64,000 bases of DNA from NCBI GenBank assembly GCA_026874595.1, contig CM049316.1, positions 494,001 through 558,000 on the forward strand, given 5' to 3'. The translations under genes were made by a program, and so were the position numbers. Below are positions 49,915-62,249 of the stretch, piece after piece; position 1 is the first letter of the stretch; every line of letters starts with the position of its first letter. Source of the DNA: Sipunculus nudus (lineage: Eukaryota; Annelida; Sipuncula; Golfingiida; Sipunculidae). The notes under the pieces are model-generated. The model saw nothing but the letters and a program-made list of their open reading frames with translations. It did not search any database and was not told the origin of the DNA.

Positions 49915-51601
49915 TTATATCAGTACTGGCACATCTTTTTGTTCTATGGAAACTGTGGAAAAGCTCGGTAATATGGCATGTACAAACCTTTTATGCATCC
50001 GATACATGTTGCACGATGGTTGCTTGCGAATGCTTCCACCTGACGGATACCGATTACCTCCCGGCGTATCAGTCCTGTGCAACACATACTCTTTCCGTCC
50101 CACGCGACCATCGCGTATGCATTCGACCTCGTCCGGCCAGTCCCTTTTGCACTTTTTGATTATATTCATATAAACAGATAGTCCCCGAGGACAACCAAAA
50201 CCAGATCTGTATTGGTCGAACAGCTCGACCGTTTTCACTACGCTCGCTACATACAGCGCAGGGTTCATCACTTCACTCGGAGAGAACGTTGCAGCGGTTT
50301 TAACTATATGTACCCTGTCCCACAGACTAACGTCTTTTCCGGGAGCCAATGTGCTGTAAAATCGCACGTATGGGTCCATTCTGGTATGCCTCGACATGAT
50401 TTTTTGTCCCAAGCTGACATCCCAGACATGATGCACGTTTGCAGCCCAGTCAATCGATGTGGGAGGTTCCCCAGAAATACGCACGTCATTATCTTGAGGG
50501 TCGTGCAGGGTTGCGATCAGTGTGACAGGGTGGTCTCCGTCCAAACTCCGTTTCATCTTTACACCACCTGGCGGTGTACCTCTCCACTCGTACTTTTCAA
50601 GTACGGTAGTTCCGCGTCTGAGGCCCTCGGGATAACTGGCATCTGACCAAACGGTGTATTTTCTCCCTGTGGCCCGTTCACGCTCCACCCAACAGTGGCC
50701 CAAAGCCCATTTGGGTTCAACTGCTCCGAATACTGCCCGCAGACGCGAACGCTCAGGAAAGCAGGTCATCGCAAACGACATCAGACCTTCCATGTCCAGG
50801 TATTCACAGAAAACCCGCCCTCCCGCGTCCGTGCACTGCACCGGAGCGTCCTGGTAGTACGCCATTGGAGGCTGCCTTTTGAGCCACGACCAAGCAGAAT
50901 CTCTTTTGACCACCCCTTCCGGATCCCAACCAACGTACACCACGTTTAGTGCCACTGCATAAGGCGTCACGTAAAACGGTCTAAGACTGGCGGGCTCCAT
51001 TGACGACCTCGATGCGCGAACGGGCACCCAAACTAAGGCCAATCCGTGTTCGCATTGGATGTAACGTCCCACCATGAGGTGAACCTCCCCGCCTGCGTGA
51101 TCGATTTCCTGTCGCCAGTCCCTTATGTCGAAAACAAACTGTGAAACTCGTCCTTTGCCGTCCGTGCAAACCCAGTACGTGTTAAACGTGGCGCCGGACA
51201 GTTTGAAAAATACAGTCTCGTGGAAGAGTCGGGGGACGCGATCTGACGGGTCAGTGTCAAAAGAGACCACCGCTCCGTCCTTGTGCGCCATCCCGAAATA
51301 TGTACCCATGATGCCGTCGGGCCCTGTGTCATGAACAGCAAGATCGACCGGAGGCCACATGTCTGACATGTCTGACTCGTGTAATGGCAATACAAAGAAA
51401 ACTGCAATTAATAATTGGACACGCGTCACATCATTACGTCACATGATCCGCACAAATAATGGACACGGTCGTCCAGTCACTACACCCGTCTATGTACAAA
51501 AAAGGTCACTCACGTTTTATTCGACTGGCACGCAATCCGTACGAATGATCAGTGTATGTGTCAATGGGTCCACCCAGTTGCTGTATTCGCTTCGCCAGCA
51601 T
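49915..51601 (-). CDS. Unrecognised two-exon protein, 524 residues
   Basis: Exon 1 is 51514-51601 (29 codons plus one base), donor C-GTGAGT. The intron is 51402-51513 (112 nt, acceptor ATTAATTGCAG). Exon 2 is 49915-51401. The phases match and the total is exactly 525 codons. A naive ORF would begin with GTG at 51429 and show a hydrophobic leader, but that segment is intron, so no signal peptide is predicted for the spliced form. The body is Trp/Tyr/Asp-rich with several cysteines (VQCTDAGGRVFCEY, KKCKRDW) and mixed alpha/beta character. No domain or membrane span recognised. TATA to ATG leaves a leader of about 10 nt. Confidence 0.75.
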
Positions 51602-51636
51602 CAGGCAGTGTGCAAGCAACGCTGCCCTGCAGCCCC

Positions 51637-51667
51637 TTATATACGTTATCTTGTTATGTCACGTGAC
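51637..51667 (-). promoter_or_regulatory. E-box-TATA promoter of the 524-residue gene
   Basis: On the minus strand: CACGTGAC inside the palindrome GTCACGTGAC (51658-51667), 14 bp, TATATAAGG. Same spacing as the CRE promoters, with an E-box in place of the CRE. Confidence 0.7.
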
Positions 51668-51669
51668 TG

Positions 51670-53200
51670 ACACATACACTGCTGACATGAGCGTGCGAGC
51701 GTAATTCATCCCGTTTTGGTGCACACGTGATTGACACGTTCAGGGAAAACAACATATCTCGTTACAAACTGAGTCACGACACATGGGGTCACGGCGTGTC
51801 TACAGTAAAGTTGCGCAATACCATCGAATGTTAATCATACAGCCCGCTTCCTTTACTCTATCATTTGTTTTTAGTGATTTTTTTTCGTAACGATTCCATG
51901 TACGGGTATTGGATGTATATATGTATAGTTATATGTATTTACGTAAACATGAGCAGTCTGTATGTGGCAACGTGTATGACACATAACATCTAAAAAAAAC
52001 CACCTGACAATACAGCAGTCCTGCATCACACACATCAGGAAACACTCACGCAGACAGCCCCTGTCACGCTCAGACGTACCAGCACAGTCACGAGACGTGA
52101 ACCTGTTACACCAAGAGTAAAATAACACAAACGCTATGCCTTTTCTAGTTACACAGACGTTTATTGAATGTACAGAAAGTGATGACATACGATATGTCAT
52201 GTACAATATATATATATAATATATGTATATATGAAATATATGTGCATATATAATATATGTATATATGAAATATATGGGTATATATAATATATGTATATAT
52301 GAAACGAAACCAGATATGGAAGATATATAGCTTATACATGCATATCTACACAGCATATGTCAGTCAGAATCATATACATCAGTATGCGCCGTCTGAATAA
52401 ATCAATCAAACAAATAAAACATATGATACAAGTGCGTGCTTATACAAGTGGTACTGCTTTGCATTTGTGCAGATTCCCGGCAGAGAACGTCGACAGAGGA
52501 AAAAAGCTTCCAACATCATGTGCAGCACATATATCGTTAACTGATATGGAAAAAAAATGAAATAAGGAATCCAAGTTGAAAAAATTAGACATTAACACCT
52601 ATATATATGTATATACATCTTTCTATCTACAGATATCTGTCAATCATATATTTACATTCATGAACGTCAACCCATAAACATAAGCAGGTACATGTTACCA
52701 CATCGCATATTCTATATAGAAACTGTGATGTCCCTTAACAAAACAGAACGAGGTATAATAATGTATAGATATGTGGCAGTAACGAAAATGTTAAACATAC
52801 CACTCGTATTAACTAAAGAGGAAAGGGGTTTACAGAACAACGGATTCACCGTTTAGCGATAAGACATATATGATAAACATACAAACAAAAGAACGTAATT
52901 TGAAATAAAAGCGAAATAATCTGTGGCACGTGTGATCCTTGTTAGGGATGGATGAGACTATTATTCGTCTGACTTCTACCCGTGTGACCTTTCTGGCATG
53001 GGTGTCCCTCAATATAGATAAAATCTACGCCAGCAGAGCTCACAGGGTCATTGAAGTACACAAGCTCCCCTACCACGGCAAGGTTATAGTCTCGGCAGGG
53101 GAGTAATATGTTTTATTGTTATCACAAAAGATACATGACAGAAAAAAACGAAGCGCAGGTTTGACCGTGTCAGTCTGATGAGAACAAGGGACATAGGCAC
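51670..53200. other. Gene-poor AT-rich region
   Basis: Contains a diverged ~30-50-bp tandem TA-rich repeat at 52195-52310 (units ending in GTATATATGAAATATATG). The ORFs here are low-complexity Tyr/Ile products of this repeat. No gene supported. Confidence 0.6.
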
Positions 53201-56200
53201 AGCAGACACTGGGCCCATCATATATACATACAGGGAAAACTATGTATGGGTAAGCAACATTAGCAAATTGAAAGGATGGAAGGGTTCACAAAAGAGTTGT
53301 AAACAAAAATATAAAAAATGGTGAGTACCAGATTACAAAACAAAGCATTATATTGCTCCAAACACAGGAAAGGGATTGGGAATAAACAACTGATAGGCAA
53401 CAAGAGTATAAGTTGAGAAAACAATTCTTTGGTAAGTAAAAAATTATGCATGACCTGAACCATGAGAAACGTGTAATGGGTATGTAAGACCAAGAGACAG
53501 ACTGGAAGTATTATCATAACTATAACGGAACGACAGCCCACGAACATACACCTTTCAAGGTAAGCATGACGGAAGGCAAAATGGAAAAGGGCACGCAAGG
53601 ACAAAATGTTTGGTAAGAAACAAATATCAGCTGGAAGGATTTGGCGATCATTACAGAAGGCTCAAAAAAGACAACGACATATCTACCCACAGATTGTGCG
53701 TCGGACACATATATGACCAAACAAAAGAGGTCCGTTTTATAGGACGACGGATGATGTTCACGGATAGCATTCAAAGCAGCACATTGCCCATGAAAAAGGA
53801 AAAGTAATATGATAGCAACATACCAACAGATCTGAAAATAAAATCGGGTAAGTAATACTCTACGAGGTAAAGACAAAATCTGATGGCGCCATGTTACATA
53901 CGTAAATGTAGTGTTTAGGGTTCGGGGTAATTATATGTGGATGTACTGAATGCACTATATATAATATATATATATATATATTTATATATGTATATATATT
54001 TATATATACAAAGAAACAAACTGCTTGGGAACAAGAGAAACAGGCATCAGCGACCTTCGTTAGCTGATGGATGTTTAATACCTGCAACAACATGCAGCGG
54101 CCTTCTAACATGGAGATTATCTTATATGACTGTGTGGAAGATACCTGACGGTCTTTGCAGAAAGTATCACAAACATGCAACTGGGAAATAAATCGACTTT
54201 TTTATGTTAAATGTAAAGAATTATGTAGTGTGTGCTAAGAAGGACACTCTCACGGTGCTAATGCCGATCGTTACCAGATTCGTTTACTACATTATAACAA
54301 CTGGAGGAGAGCGTATAAGAACTGTAACATTGCTGCATTATGGGAAGAACCAATACCACCTGTATTTTGCACCGCGTGCCGGTCAACACAACAACTACAG
54401 AAGAACCTATAACACCCTAAACAATTTGGCTTGGAAGGAGAAGCAAAAAGGCCTACACGCGAAAGGGGATGGAAGAACAATCACTGTGACTGGCAGACAG
54501 TTGGATTCAGTGAAGCAACAAAGGATAAACAGTGAACCAACATGGAAGGTAGCTGTGAGATGGACAAGGTACAGGCTGTAAGAGACCCGGAGGACCTGAG
54601 CTATGCCAACACGCCCTCAGAAGAAAAACTGCCAATGTCTCATGCGTTCCGTTATATTCGTATCCAACAATACCAAGATATCTGAGAACGGAACAGATAT
54701 ATTTTCGCTTACGAGAGAAGCAGATGAAAGGAACAACAGCAGCAACAACATCGTTAGCGATTCCATACATGGGGGAGTAAACAAAACACATAATAGTTTT
54801 TTTGTATCAAACATGTCCAGGGAGGAAACCTGGAAAACACAAGGAAGAAACACAGTTCAAGGGAAGGTTGGGCGAAGGAGACAATGGGAAAGAAAACAAA
54901 GAGGCACAGGTGTGTGTCCAGACAAGTAGGATCATAAAAAACGGAGACGCTTTCTATCAACTCGTTCAGCGGCGTTGAAATATGAGAGGAAGTGCAGTTT
55001 GAACTTTGCAATTGGTATTTTCTATTAACATCAGGATATATATATATTTATATACATGAACATATTTATATTTACATACTTTACATAAGCATATATACAC
55101 AGTTGTATTTGGTAATAATTTAACTAGAGTTGTCCGGAATATCGAGTTTTTAACATAACGAGTTTCCACCGTATTATATTTGTGTATATATATAAAAGAG
55201 ATCGATACATAAAGTATCGAGTGACTGTAATACCGGAACCGATTATCCTATTCCCAATACCGATAAAAGCATCCTTTGTAAATGAAAGGAAATAACAACA
55301 GCAAGAAATAAGCCACAGGACAGTGACGATTATGTGACATAATCATCCAGTGAAGAAGACGTAGAAGGGTAAAGGATGAATTACAATGTTGCGGGAGGCA
55401 GAAGACAAAAAACACTAGTGCCGACGGAATATGATCAACTGGCTTCATGAAACGATTTTTTTGTTGGTTTCAGGAGCTCTCATCGAAAACCTAGTACTTG
55501 ATGAAGTCTCGATAAGTGGGATGGAGAATACAATAACCAGCCTTTGAGAACTGGACATTTATTGGAAGCATATATGGAACACCGTGTCAGTCGAATAGAA
55601 GATGGATTAAAAAGGACTTACGAAATCCTGCGACACACATTGTGACAAACATAGGAGAAAAACCATCAAAGTGCGGATCATAAGGGAAGACAGAAAAGAA
55701 AAGTCAAACCACACGTGCAGTTACGACAACCGTTCGGTAATCGACAACTACTGTCGGTTTATATTGAGAAGGGGACCTTTTCACATATCGTCATCTTGAG
55801 AAGGGATATTCCTCATAGCGTCAACATCCAAGGCAAAACAGAAAAGGAAGACCGGCTCGTCCCTAAAATCAATCTATATTGAGAGTGAGACCAAGAACAT
55901 ACACAGCATGACATTTAAAAAAATACTCTGAGCAAAATAATGTTGCGATTAGTTAAGGTCATCGCAGAGTCCAACCTGCAGTACCATGGGAGAAATTGTA
56001 AGTATAATCACACAAATCAGTACACACGACCCGGTAAATCATACGAACGATATCACGACCCAACATGCAGGACGCTAACAATGAAAAAGTTTTACGTGGG
56101 GTAAGTAAAATAAGGCAACAAATTGCAAGTACCATAACTGAAACAGAAGAAACCAACTGTCCGGGACATTGCCTTAAAAAATAAAAAGAATATGAAACCG

Positions 56201-57540
56201 AACTGGGGAGAAAGGGAACGTACCAACAATCGCTTTGTTTATATACGTCATTGAAGAGATCGAGAAGTGCAAGCAGATCAGAACACTAACACAGAACCAG
56301 CATGCAGCGAAAGGAACCACGCAATAAAAAGGAAGAGAAACTGTCATAACATTAAGTGTAGGTAAGAAACGTCGTCTGTAAGAGGTGGGAAAATCGGGAA
56401 CAATAACAGGGGATACACATTATACAATGTCGCAAATAAAGATGTGGGGATCACTAACCCTCACACAAGAAAACAGTATATATATTCAGGGCTCGACATT
56501 AACTTTTGAAAGTATTTGCCTGACCGGGTAAGTAACATCTAGCTATTACTTGCCCTACATGAATGTTTACTTGCCTTACAAATATGAATGATTGTATCGA
56601 AAAACACAAAGACGTTTTTGCATGCCTTAGGTAAAGTTTTTCTGTTGGACCGATTGGTCCAGTCGGGCAAGTAGGAGGGGACTTCTAGTTGCCTTACCAC
56701 TATTTCAGGAACTTTTACTGTCCCCGTGCAAGCGGTTAACCGTAAATGGCGAGCACTGAGATATGACATGTGTGTGTGTGTATATATAGATATATATAAA
56801 TATGTGTGTGTGTGTAATATACAAATGCCTAGGAGGTATGTTTGCAATAGTAAGATCAAATCGACAAGAGGAACATGTGGAGAAACTGGCTAAAGATGAC
56901 CTGTAAGTAAATGCCTTGGGAATCTACAGGTAAGGCGTCACACAAGGAACAATCCATCTATACGTGTAAAAAATGTATATGGATATCATTGACCCTATGA
57001 AAGGATATGAAGAAACAAGAGTGGATGGAAGAGGAATTTAACAAGAGAAAACCCAACAAGAGGTATGAGGAAGGAATGTCAAACAGGCAACATAACGTGA
57101 AGTCGGAGAACGATGTACGGTACGTCATATCACGATAACGCATCCTGATGAAAGCCCGTAACATATATGATCTGTATATATATATATATATTGTATCTAT
57201 ATGTACAATTATTTACACTTTTACACTTAACACACAATTATTTCCTATGTGTCGGGACAAGAAAATGGTCGTAATGGTTCAATTACGTAATTGCGGGATG
57301 GTTACAAGACGGAGTTCCACTGTATATATGTATATATATATATATATAAATGTGCATGTCTCTATGAACTGCTGGCATGTTTCATCGCACAAGGGAATGG
57401 ACAGAGCTACAGGTAAGTATCGTTAGAGGTGTGACAGTAGATCAGCAGATATTTAAAACATTACTGACAAATACTTAGATACCAGTTATCAGCAAAAAAA
57501 AAACAAGTTTTAGGATTATGACGAAATAAAACGGTAAGTA
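53200..57540 (+). other. Purine-rich noncoding region with repeated donor-like GGTAAG words
   Basis: The plus strand is rich in A and G, and most ORFs on the minus strand are hydrophobic only because of that bias. At least ten GGTAAG words occur (near 53247, 53430, 53559, 53613, 53846, 56100, 56360, 56527, 56928, 57413, 57533), many reading GGTAAGTA. Convincing acceptors are scarce. A 125-residue ORF at 54204-54581 has mixed composition, but I see no other support for it. Confidence 0.45.
56489..56720. repeat. Dispersed repeat beginning GGGCTCGACATTAAC
   Basis: It contains GGGCTCGACATTAACTTTTG, three ACTTGCC words and a GTCGGGCAAGTAGG near the right end. I recognise the first word as common in dispersed repeats of marine invertebrate genomes. 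Its presence suggests host repeats have invaded this part. Confidence 0.45.
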
Positions 57541-57989
57541 TGAGAATATCACGACCATACATACAGGTCGCTTACAAGAAATAACATAAGATTACATGCC
57601 ACGCTTTACATGATATGCCAATAAGGAACTCTCTGTACCAAAAACTGTAGTTCTACCATATAAATATCTGATTAACAGAAAGGGTGCATATACGGTAGTG
57701 TTTTACTGAACACATTTGTGTTCCTTCATTAAATTAGAAATATTAACCTATATCACAAAACTAACATACTGATATCGATACTTTATCAATTTTTGTAAAC
57801 AGGTAATTCAACAAGGACAAGTATACACAGTCGACACAAAAATATGTTATAATACAGAAAGAATGTTATACTTCGAGCATTAAAGTATATACAAAAAAGT
57901 ATATCCGCTATAATACAAACATATGGATATACAACAAGAGATCTGATATCGATCGCAATGATATAGCGGATGCGTGTGATATGGATACT

Positions 57990-58006
57990 TGCACATATAT
58001 TATATC

Positions 58007-58048
<42 letters not shown>

Positions 58049-58070
58049 ATGTGTATGTGTGTGTGTTATG
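57990..58070. repeat. (AT)n/(GT)n compound microsatellite
   Basis: An ATATAT run from about 58008 passes into GTGTGTGT and TATGTGTG words to 58066. Confidence 0.9.
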
Positions 58071-58287
58071 GATGCGTGTTTTATTTGAATACTGTCGTCA
58101 TGCTAGAACAAATAACAAAAAATGCAGCGTATAGCTGTAGCACTATCACATTGCATACAGACACCAGGAGAGTCATAAATGGTTCTGCATCAGGATGAAG
58201 AAGTCTGTATCACATGTTTTGGCTGGAGATCACATCATCGAACGTCATCAAACCGTCAGCGAAGTGTCCTTAGGCCATCATGTATCA

Positions 58288-58391
58288 GAGCGATGTGGTC
58301 ATCATGGCCGTGTCCGAGCGATATGGTTATCATGGCCGTGTCCGGGGATGTGGTTATCATCACCGTGTCCGAGCGATGTGGTAGTCATGTA
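58288..58391. repeat. 28-bp tandem repeat, about four copies
   Basis: GAGCGATGTGGTCATCATGG plus CCGTGTCC recurs at 58288, 58316, 58344 (27 long) and 58371 with small changes. No coding role supported, since the frame is not preserved by a 28-bp unit. Confidence 0.85.
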
Positions 58392-59074
58392 ACAGATTCT
58401 TTACGTGGCACATAACATCTGTTTTATGTAAAGATTTTCACCAAATGAATATCTTCTGGTTTGTTGTATAATTATGAACAGTCCGCTGAACAGTGGCATA
58501 TTCCATATTCCATATAATTGTACCTGTCTGGTTCTACACTGTTTCACAACAAAACAGATATCTACCGGGTCTATTGTCAGTAAACAATCTTACAGGAAGG
58601 CGCCGTATATATCCAACAATTCCTGAAAGGGCAGTCTTTATAGTCTATTTCACATCTGGCACTATACTGTTATCACAGAAACAGACACCGGTTAAATGTT
58701 CGTTGTATTATCAGATGATACCAGAATTCAAACAATAACGTCTCAAATCACAGTTTGCAGCACATTTAGATACGACTGTTAAGTTAATGCGTTCAACTCA
58801 CCATACCATTTATGGCACAAGCTCTTAACTGAAAGTCCATCCAGCCAGCCAGTTCCAAAAGTATACTGATATTTTTTTACGTGTTGTCTGTACCAAATTC
58901 AAATCGTAATGTGGAGAGCACACTCAGACAACTCGCACTTATAGACGTACAGCCTGCCATTATGTTATTCTCATCGTCTTGACGTGGCAGGAAACACACA
59001 GCTGCTTACATCAGACGACAAATTTAATCTGACCACGGGTGAAATGAGCAGTAACATTCATACTGATCATGTTG

Positions 59075-59660
59075 GGTTTTCTTCAGGACGGGAGATCATT
59101 GGAGAGAAATATGTGAGCACATATTGGAGTCTGCAGATCAGTAGTTGTGTGATATAAATCAAAATAATGTTTACATACCACTCAAACGATATCCCATTCG
59201 ACTGAGGTTACGGCAATTGCACAAACCCACGTATGTTTATAAGATAAAGACAGACACACTGTTTTGCACCATTGTTCCCCACCTTAAATAATGCACACGT
59301 CACCCAGTTCTGAACGCAGAGGGAAACGGGTCATTAATCCGCAAGAAATATTTCACTGAGATAGCTGTTTTCTTCACGCAGGGAGATCATTGGAAAATAA
59401 ATGTAAGCACGCCTATAGCTGTTTACAGATGAATTGTGGTATACCATAAACAAGGCATATTAGCAAAACCATATCATATGATATCAGAAGTGACTGAGAT
59501 CACACGAAATGCGCAAATACGCCTTAGTGTATGAGACCAAGACGGATACATAGTTTTGCACCAAGACACCCCCTGTGAAATAATGCACACGAAGTCTGCA
59601 GGAACTCCGGATGTGACCAGAGGAATACAGGGTTCGGTGACTGTTTTCAAATACAGTGGT
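59075..59660. repeat. ~291-bp direct repeat, two diverged copies
   Basis: TTCTTCA...GGGAGATCATTGGA at 59082 and 59372 begins two colinear units. Each continues through TGAGCAC/GTAAGCAC, CTGAG(A)T..CAC, a TTTTGCACCA word and AAATAATGCACACG. The remainder of 58400-60300 shows no supported gene. Confidence 0.75.
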
Positions 59661-60320
59661 CCAGATGACGCTGTGTTATAAACAACTAGGTGTCTTCGTG
59701 TATAAACCAGATTACCCCCTTAAATGTATCATTGGCCACGTTTATTAGTTTATAATACCTTTTCCATATACTGACAATATGATGAACACTGAAGATAGTT
59801 GTTTAATGATCACACATCACCTACATCATGAATGTGACGTGTTGTATCGAATCGGAAAATGCATGTACGATATCTGAACACACGATCTGACTTTATTGTG
59901 ACTCGTGTCATGTGATGACTGTATGTTTTTGTAAGGGAATATCATGAAACAATGAATCGCGCAGCGTTTCCCAGATATGTTATACATCGCTGTCTGTGCA
60001 AACACGAGTACTGATTTAATGTATTTATTGTTGATCATACACATATACTTACTGTTGCAAAAAGCTAAAACATTGCTATCAATACAAATATAACAGAAGT
60101 CATACATCACGGTCCATTTTGATTGCATTACTCGTCACAGATATTCGAACACCCCCCCCCCCCTCCCCATCCCCATACGATTACTCAATGATAGAGCGTT
60201 CGAACTCTGCTGTGTGTTGTCCCCATCGAACCCACACGTTCGGTACACAGATAGCATGGAAAACCACGTCCAACATACCTGTTCCAACAAGTGAAATAAA
60301 CGGTATACTGATGGATTTAC

Positions 60321-60569
60321 ATGAGGATATTTTGTATAGTTTATGAGGATATTCGTATGGACAAAATGCCTCAACATAAATGTGTTTTTTCGAATATTTG
60401 CCCTGGCGGGTACAAGAAATATCAGCTTTACTGTAAGCACGTGGTGTGTTTGCACTGTGTCGTGACACATTTTCTCCCGTACGGACTGGAGGAAGCAAAC
60501 AATCTGACCCGTCTGAAATATATATGCAGGTTGATCCGTTGCCCGAAATGTCGACGGAAGAAATTGTGA
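60321..60569 (+). CDS. Small RING-like protein, up to 82 residues
   Basis: Ligand pattern: C-x5-C (CVFSNIC), then C-x-H-x2-C-x2-C (CKHVVCLHC), then CPKC near the C-terminus. The first pair is wider than the canonical CxxC. Starts at 60321 or 60357 (MDKMPQ) are both possible. An acceptor-like TTTGTATAG lies between them. The C-terminus is strongly basic (RCPKCRRKK). It may be a minimal ubiquitin-ligase-type RING or a zinc-binding relic of the large RING gene. Compare the large RING at 35081, which has CGHMFCHRC. Confidence 0.6.
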   Translation: MRIFCIVYEDIRMDKMPQHKCVFSNICPGGYKKYQLYCKHVVCLHCVVTHFLPYGLEEANNLTRLKYICRLIRCPKCRRKKL

Positions 60570-61312
60570 AATATAGGGTGAGTTAATCCTTTTCCTGTGT
60601 TACACATTTATTGCATGGACAGATTTATACACACAGTTAACTCATAATACAGGTATTCATTCTACACATGCATCGCTTTGCATTACAAAACTATGACATG
60701 AGAAACACACAAGGGCATACGTTTGATCTTTATTTTATTTGTGAAATATGATCTTTGCGAAGCGTTTGTTTTACTGATATATGTTACAAATATCATCAAT
60801 GAATTCACACTACACGTACGAGCGTGTATGTATCATAATAACAGTGTATGTCTTGACATATTACAGCAATATGAACACCATATATTTAAATACGATTGGT
60901 CCGAGCGTCAATCCGTATCAACAAATCTCTGGTTACACACTTAATTTAGTGTGTCTGTAGGTTTTTATATTATATTCTGTTACTTTCCGTGTAATATCAA
61001 ACTTGATTCTATACATGCGCGATGTCTTGTTCTTCACCTGTTCCTTGTATCGTCACTTCGCAGGTGTTTATCTAACGTCCTTCTGGTAACTCCAAAATGT
61101 TGTCATTACATGCAGACTGTGACAATGCCTCCGCCTTTAGGTCGGCCTGAAACACGTGCTTTCACCCAGTACATGACGTGTACATTTTGTATCATAATTA
61201 TGTAAAATATTGTGGTATGATGACAATGTAACACGTATCATCTAGCGTCCGTCTAATGACACAACTGGGTCATGTGATTTAATACAGGACGTCATACTGC
61301 TCGCTATTCTTT

Positions 61313-61930
61313 CTACAACCGTTGTCGTTGCACGCAAACGTGATTCATAACCTGTTTATGGAATCTCAGCAGATGGTCCGGCCTGAACCGTAATATCTTT
61401 TCGGAATCCCAATAACATCCAAAGCACGTACAGTTCCCAATAAACATGAAATATTTGACGGGCTCAGCTGTTAATGACTCGCCGTTTGCTAAGAGGTTTC
61501 CCACAACATCCCCGGGATCGACATGCTCTGCTGGCCAATATTTCGATATCACGACAGTAGAATGTATGACAAAACCGATCATACCGGGCCACTCGAATAA
61601 TATCTTCACGGCGCATGGTGTATGACCAGGTCCCTTATGGAGCGCTGCGTGCTCCATATATTTCGATGTGATGACACCACACAGTTTACAACGCAATATC
61701 GGGTCGCTGTCGTAGGAGTCGATCACACAGTGTTTAGCGGCGCAACAGCTGATTCGAGACGCCGTAAACAGGGTTGTACACTGTTGACAGTCGCCGTTGT
61801 TTTTATAAATCTCGATCAAACGTTGGTACAGTTCAGTAGGTAGCAGCCAAAAGAATGTATGAGGTATATACCGCGACGTTAACCACCGCGTACATATGTC
61901 GAACAAAGTACCTGGTTGTTTCCGTTCCAT
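61313..61930 (-). CDS. Zinc-finger protein, family B copy 2 (205 residues)
   Basis: Start ATG 61930; the ORF extension to 61966 begins with GTG. TATATAAA at 61998-62005 places the start site near 61970. Features shared with the gene at 32188: a WL-x-P-T helix, CQQC, a ILRCKLCGVIT knuckle with nearby His residues (HAALH), EWPGMIGFV, SKYW and GNCTCFGC. Extra cysteines (SCCAAKHC) extend the finger. It ends in an Arg-rich tail. ATTAAA is at ~61277. Likely a zinc-binding regulatory protein of unknown role. Confidence 0.78.
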   Translation of the reverse strand: MERKQPGTLFDICTRWLTSRYIPHTFFWLLPTELYQRLIEIYKNNGDCQQCTTLFTASRISCCAAKHCVIDSYDSDPILRCKLCGVITSKYMEHAALHKGPGHTPCAVKILFEWPGMIGFVIHSTVVISKYWPAEHVDPGDVVGNLLANGESLTAEPVKYFMFIGNCTCFGCYWDSEKILRFRPDHLLRFHKQVMNHVCVQRQRL

Positions 61931-61997
61931 GATATCACACCCCCGATTCGGTCGTATACCAGACACGTACTACAGGATAGTGCTATGTGCACAGACC

Positions 61998-62005
61998 TTT
62001 ATATA
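61998..62005 (-). promoter_or_regulatory. TATA box of family B copy 2
   Basis: TATATAAA on the minus strand, ~70 bp before ATG 61930. No CRE or E-box at the 14-bp spacing. An acceptor-like CCTGTAG also lies before the ATG. Confidence 0.5.
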
Positions 62006-62249
62006 TTGCAGGCCAACATTAACTCGAACGAGTTATGGCTGGTACAGCGGACTTGTATCAACACTTTTTCAGGCGCTCCGTCATTTAAATGTGTCATACT
62101 GTCCGCACTGTCGTATACTAAACCGAAACCATCCCATCATCGCATACTCTTTGGTTATTAGTACCACGGACGCCTTCGGACAATAACGCGCTGACTATTC
62201 GCGAACAGATGTCTGGGATTAGATCATCTGCTTGTAAAAAGACACACGT

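Noticed and set aside
51402-51429. Signal peptide of the 524-residue protein
   Set aside because: The hydrophobic stretch begins with GTG and lies in a predicted 112-nt intron; exon 1 supplies an in-phase ATG upstream.
53260-53876. Two minus-strand ORFs that look like membrane proteins
   Set aside because: The opposite strand is purine-rich, so hydrophobic codons arise from composition; no starts or signals.
54204-54581. 125-residue plus-strand ORF
   Set aside because: Composition is plausible, but there is no promoter, splice site, paralogue or poly(A) signal near it. Left uncalled.
58288-58391. CRISPR-like repeat
   Set aside because: The 28-bp units are directly tandem with no spacers, and the setting is eukaryotic.
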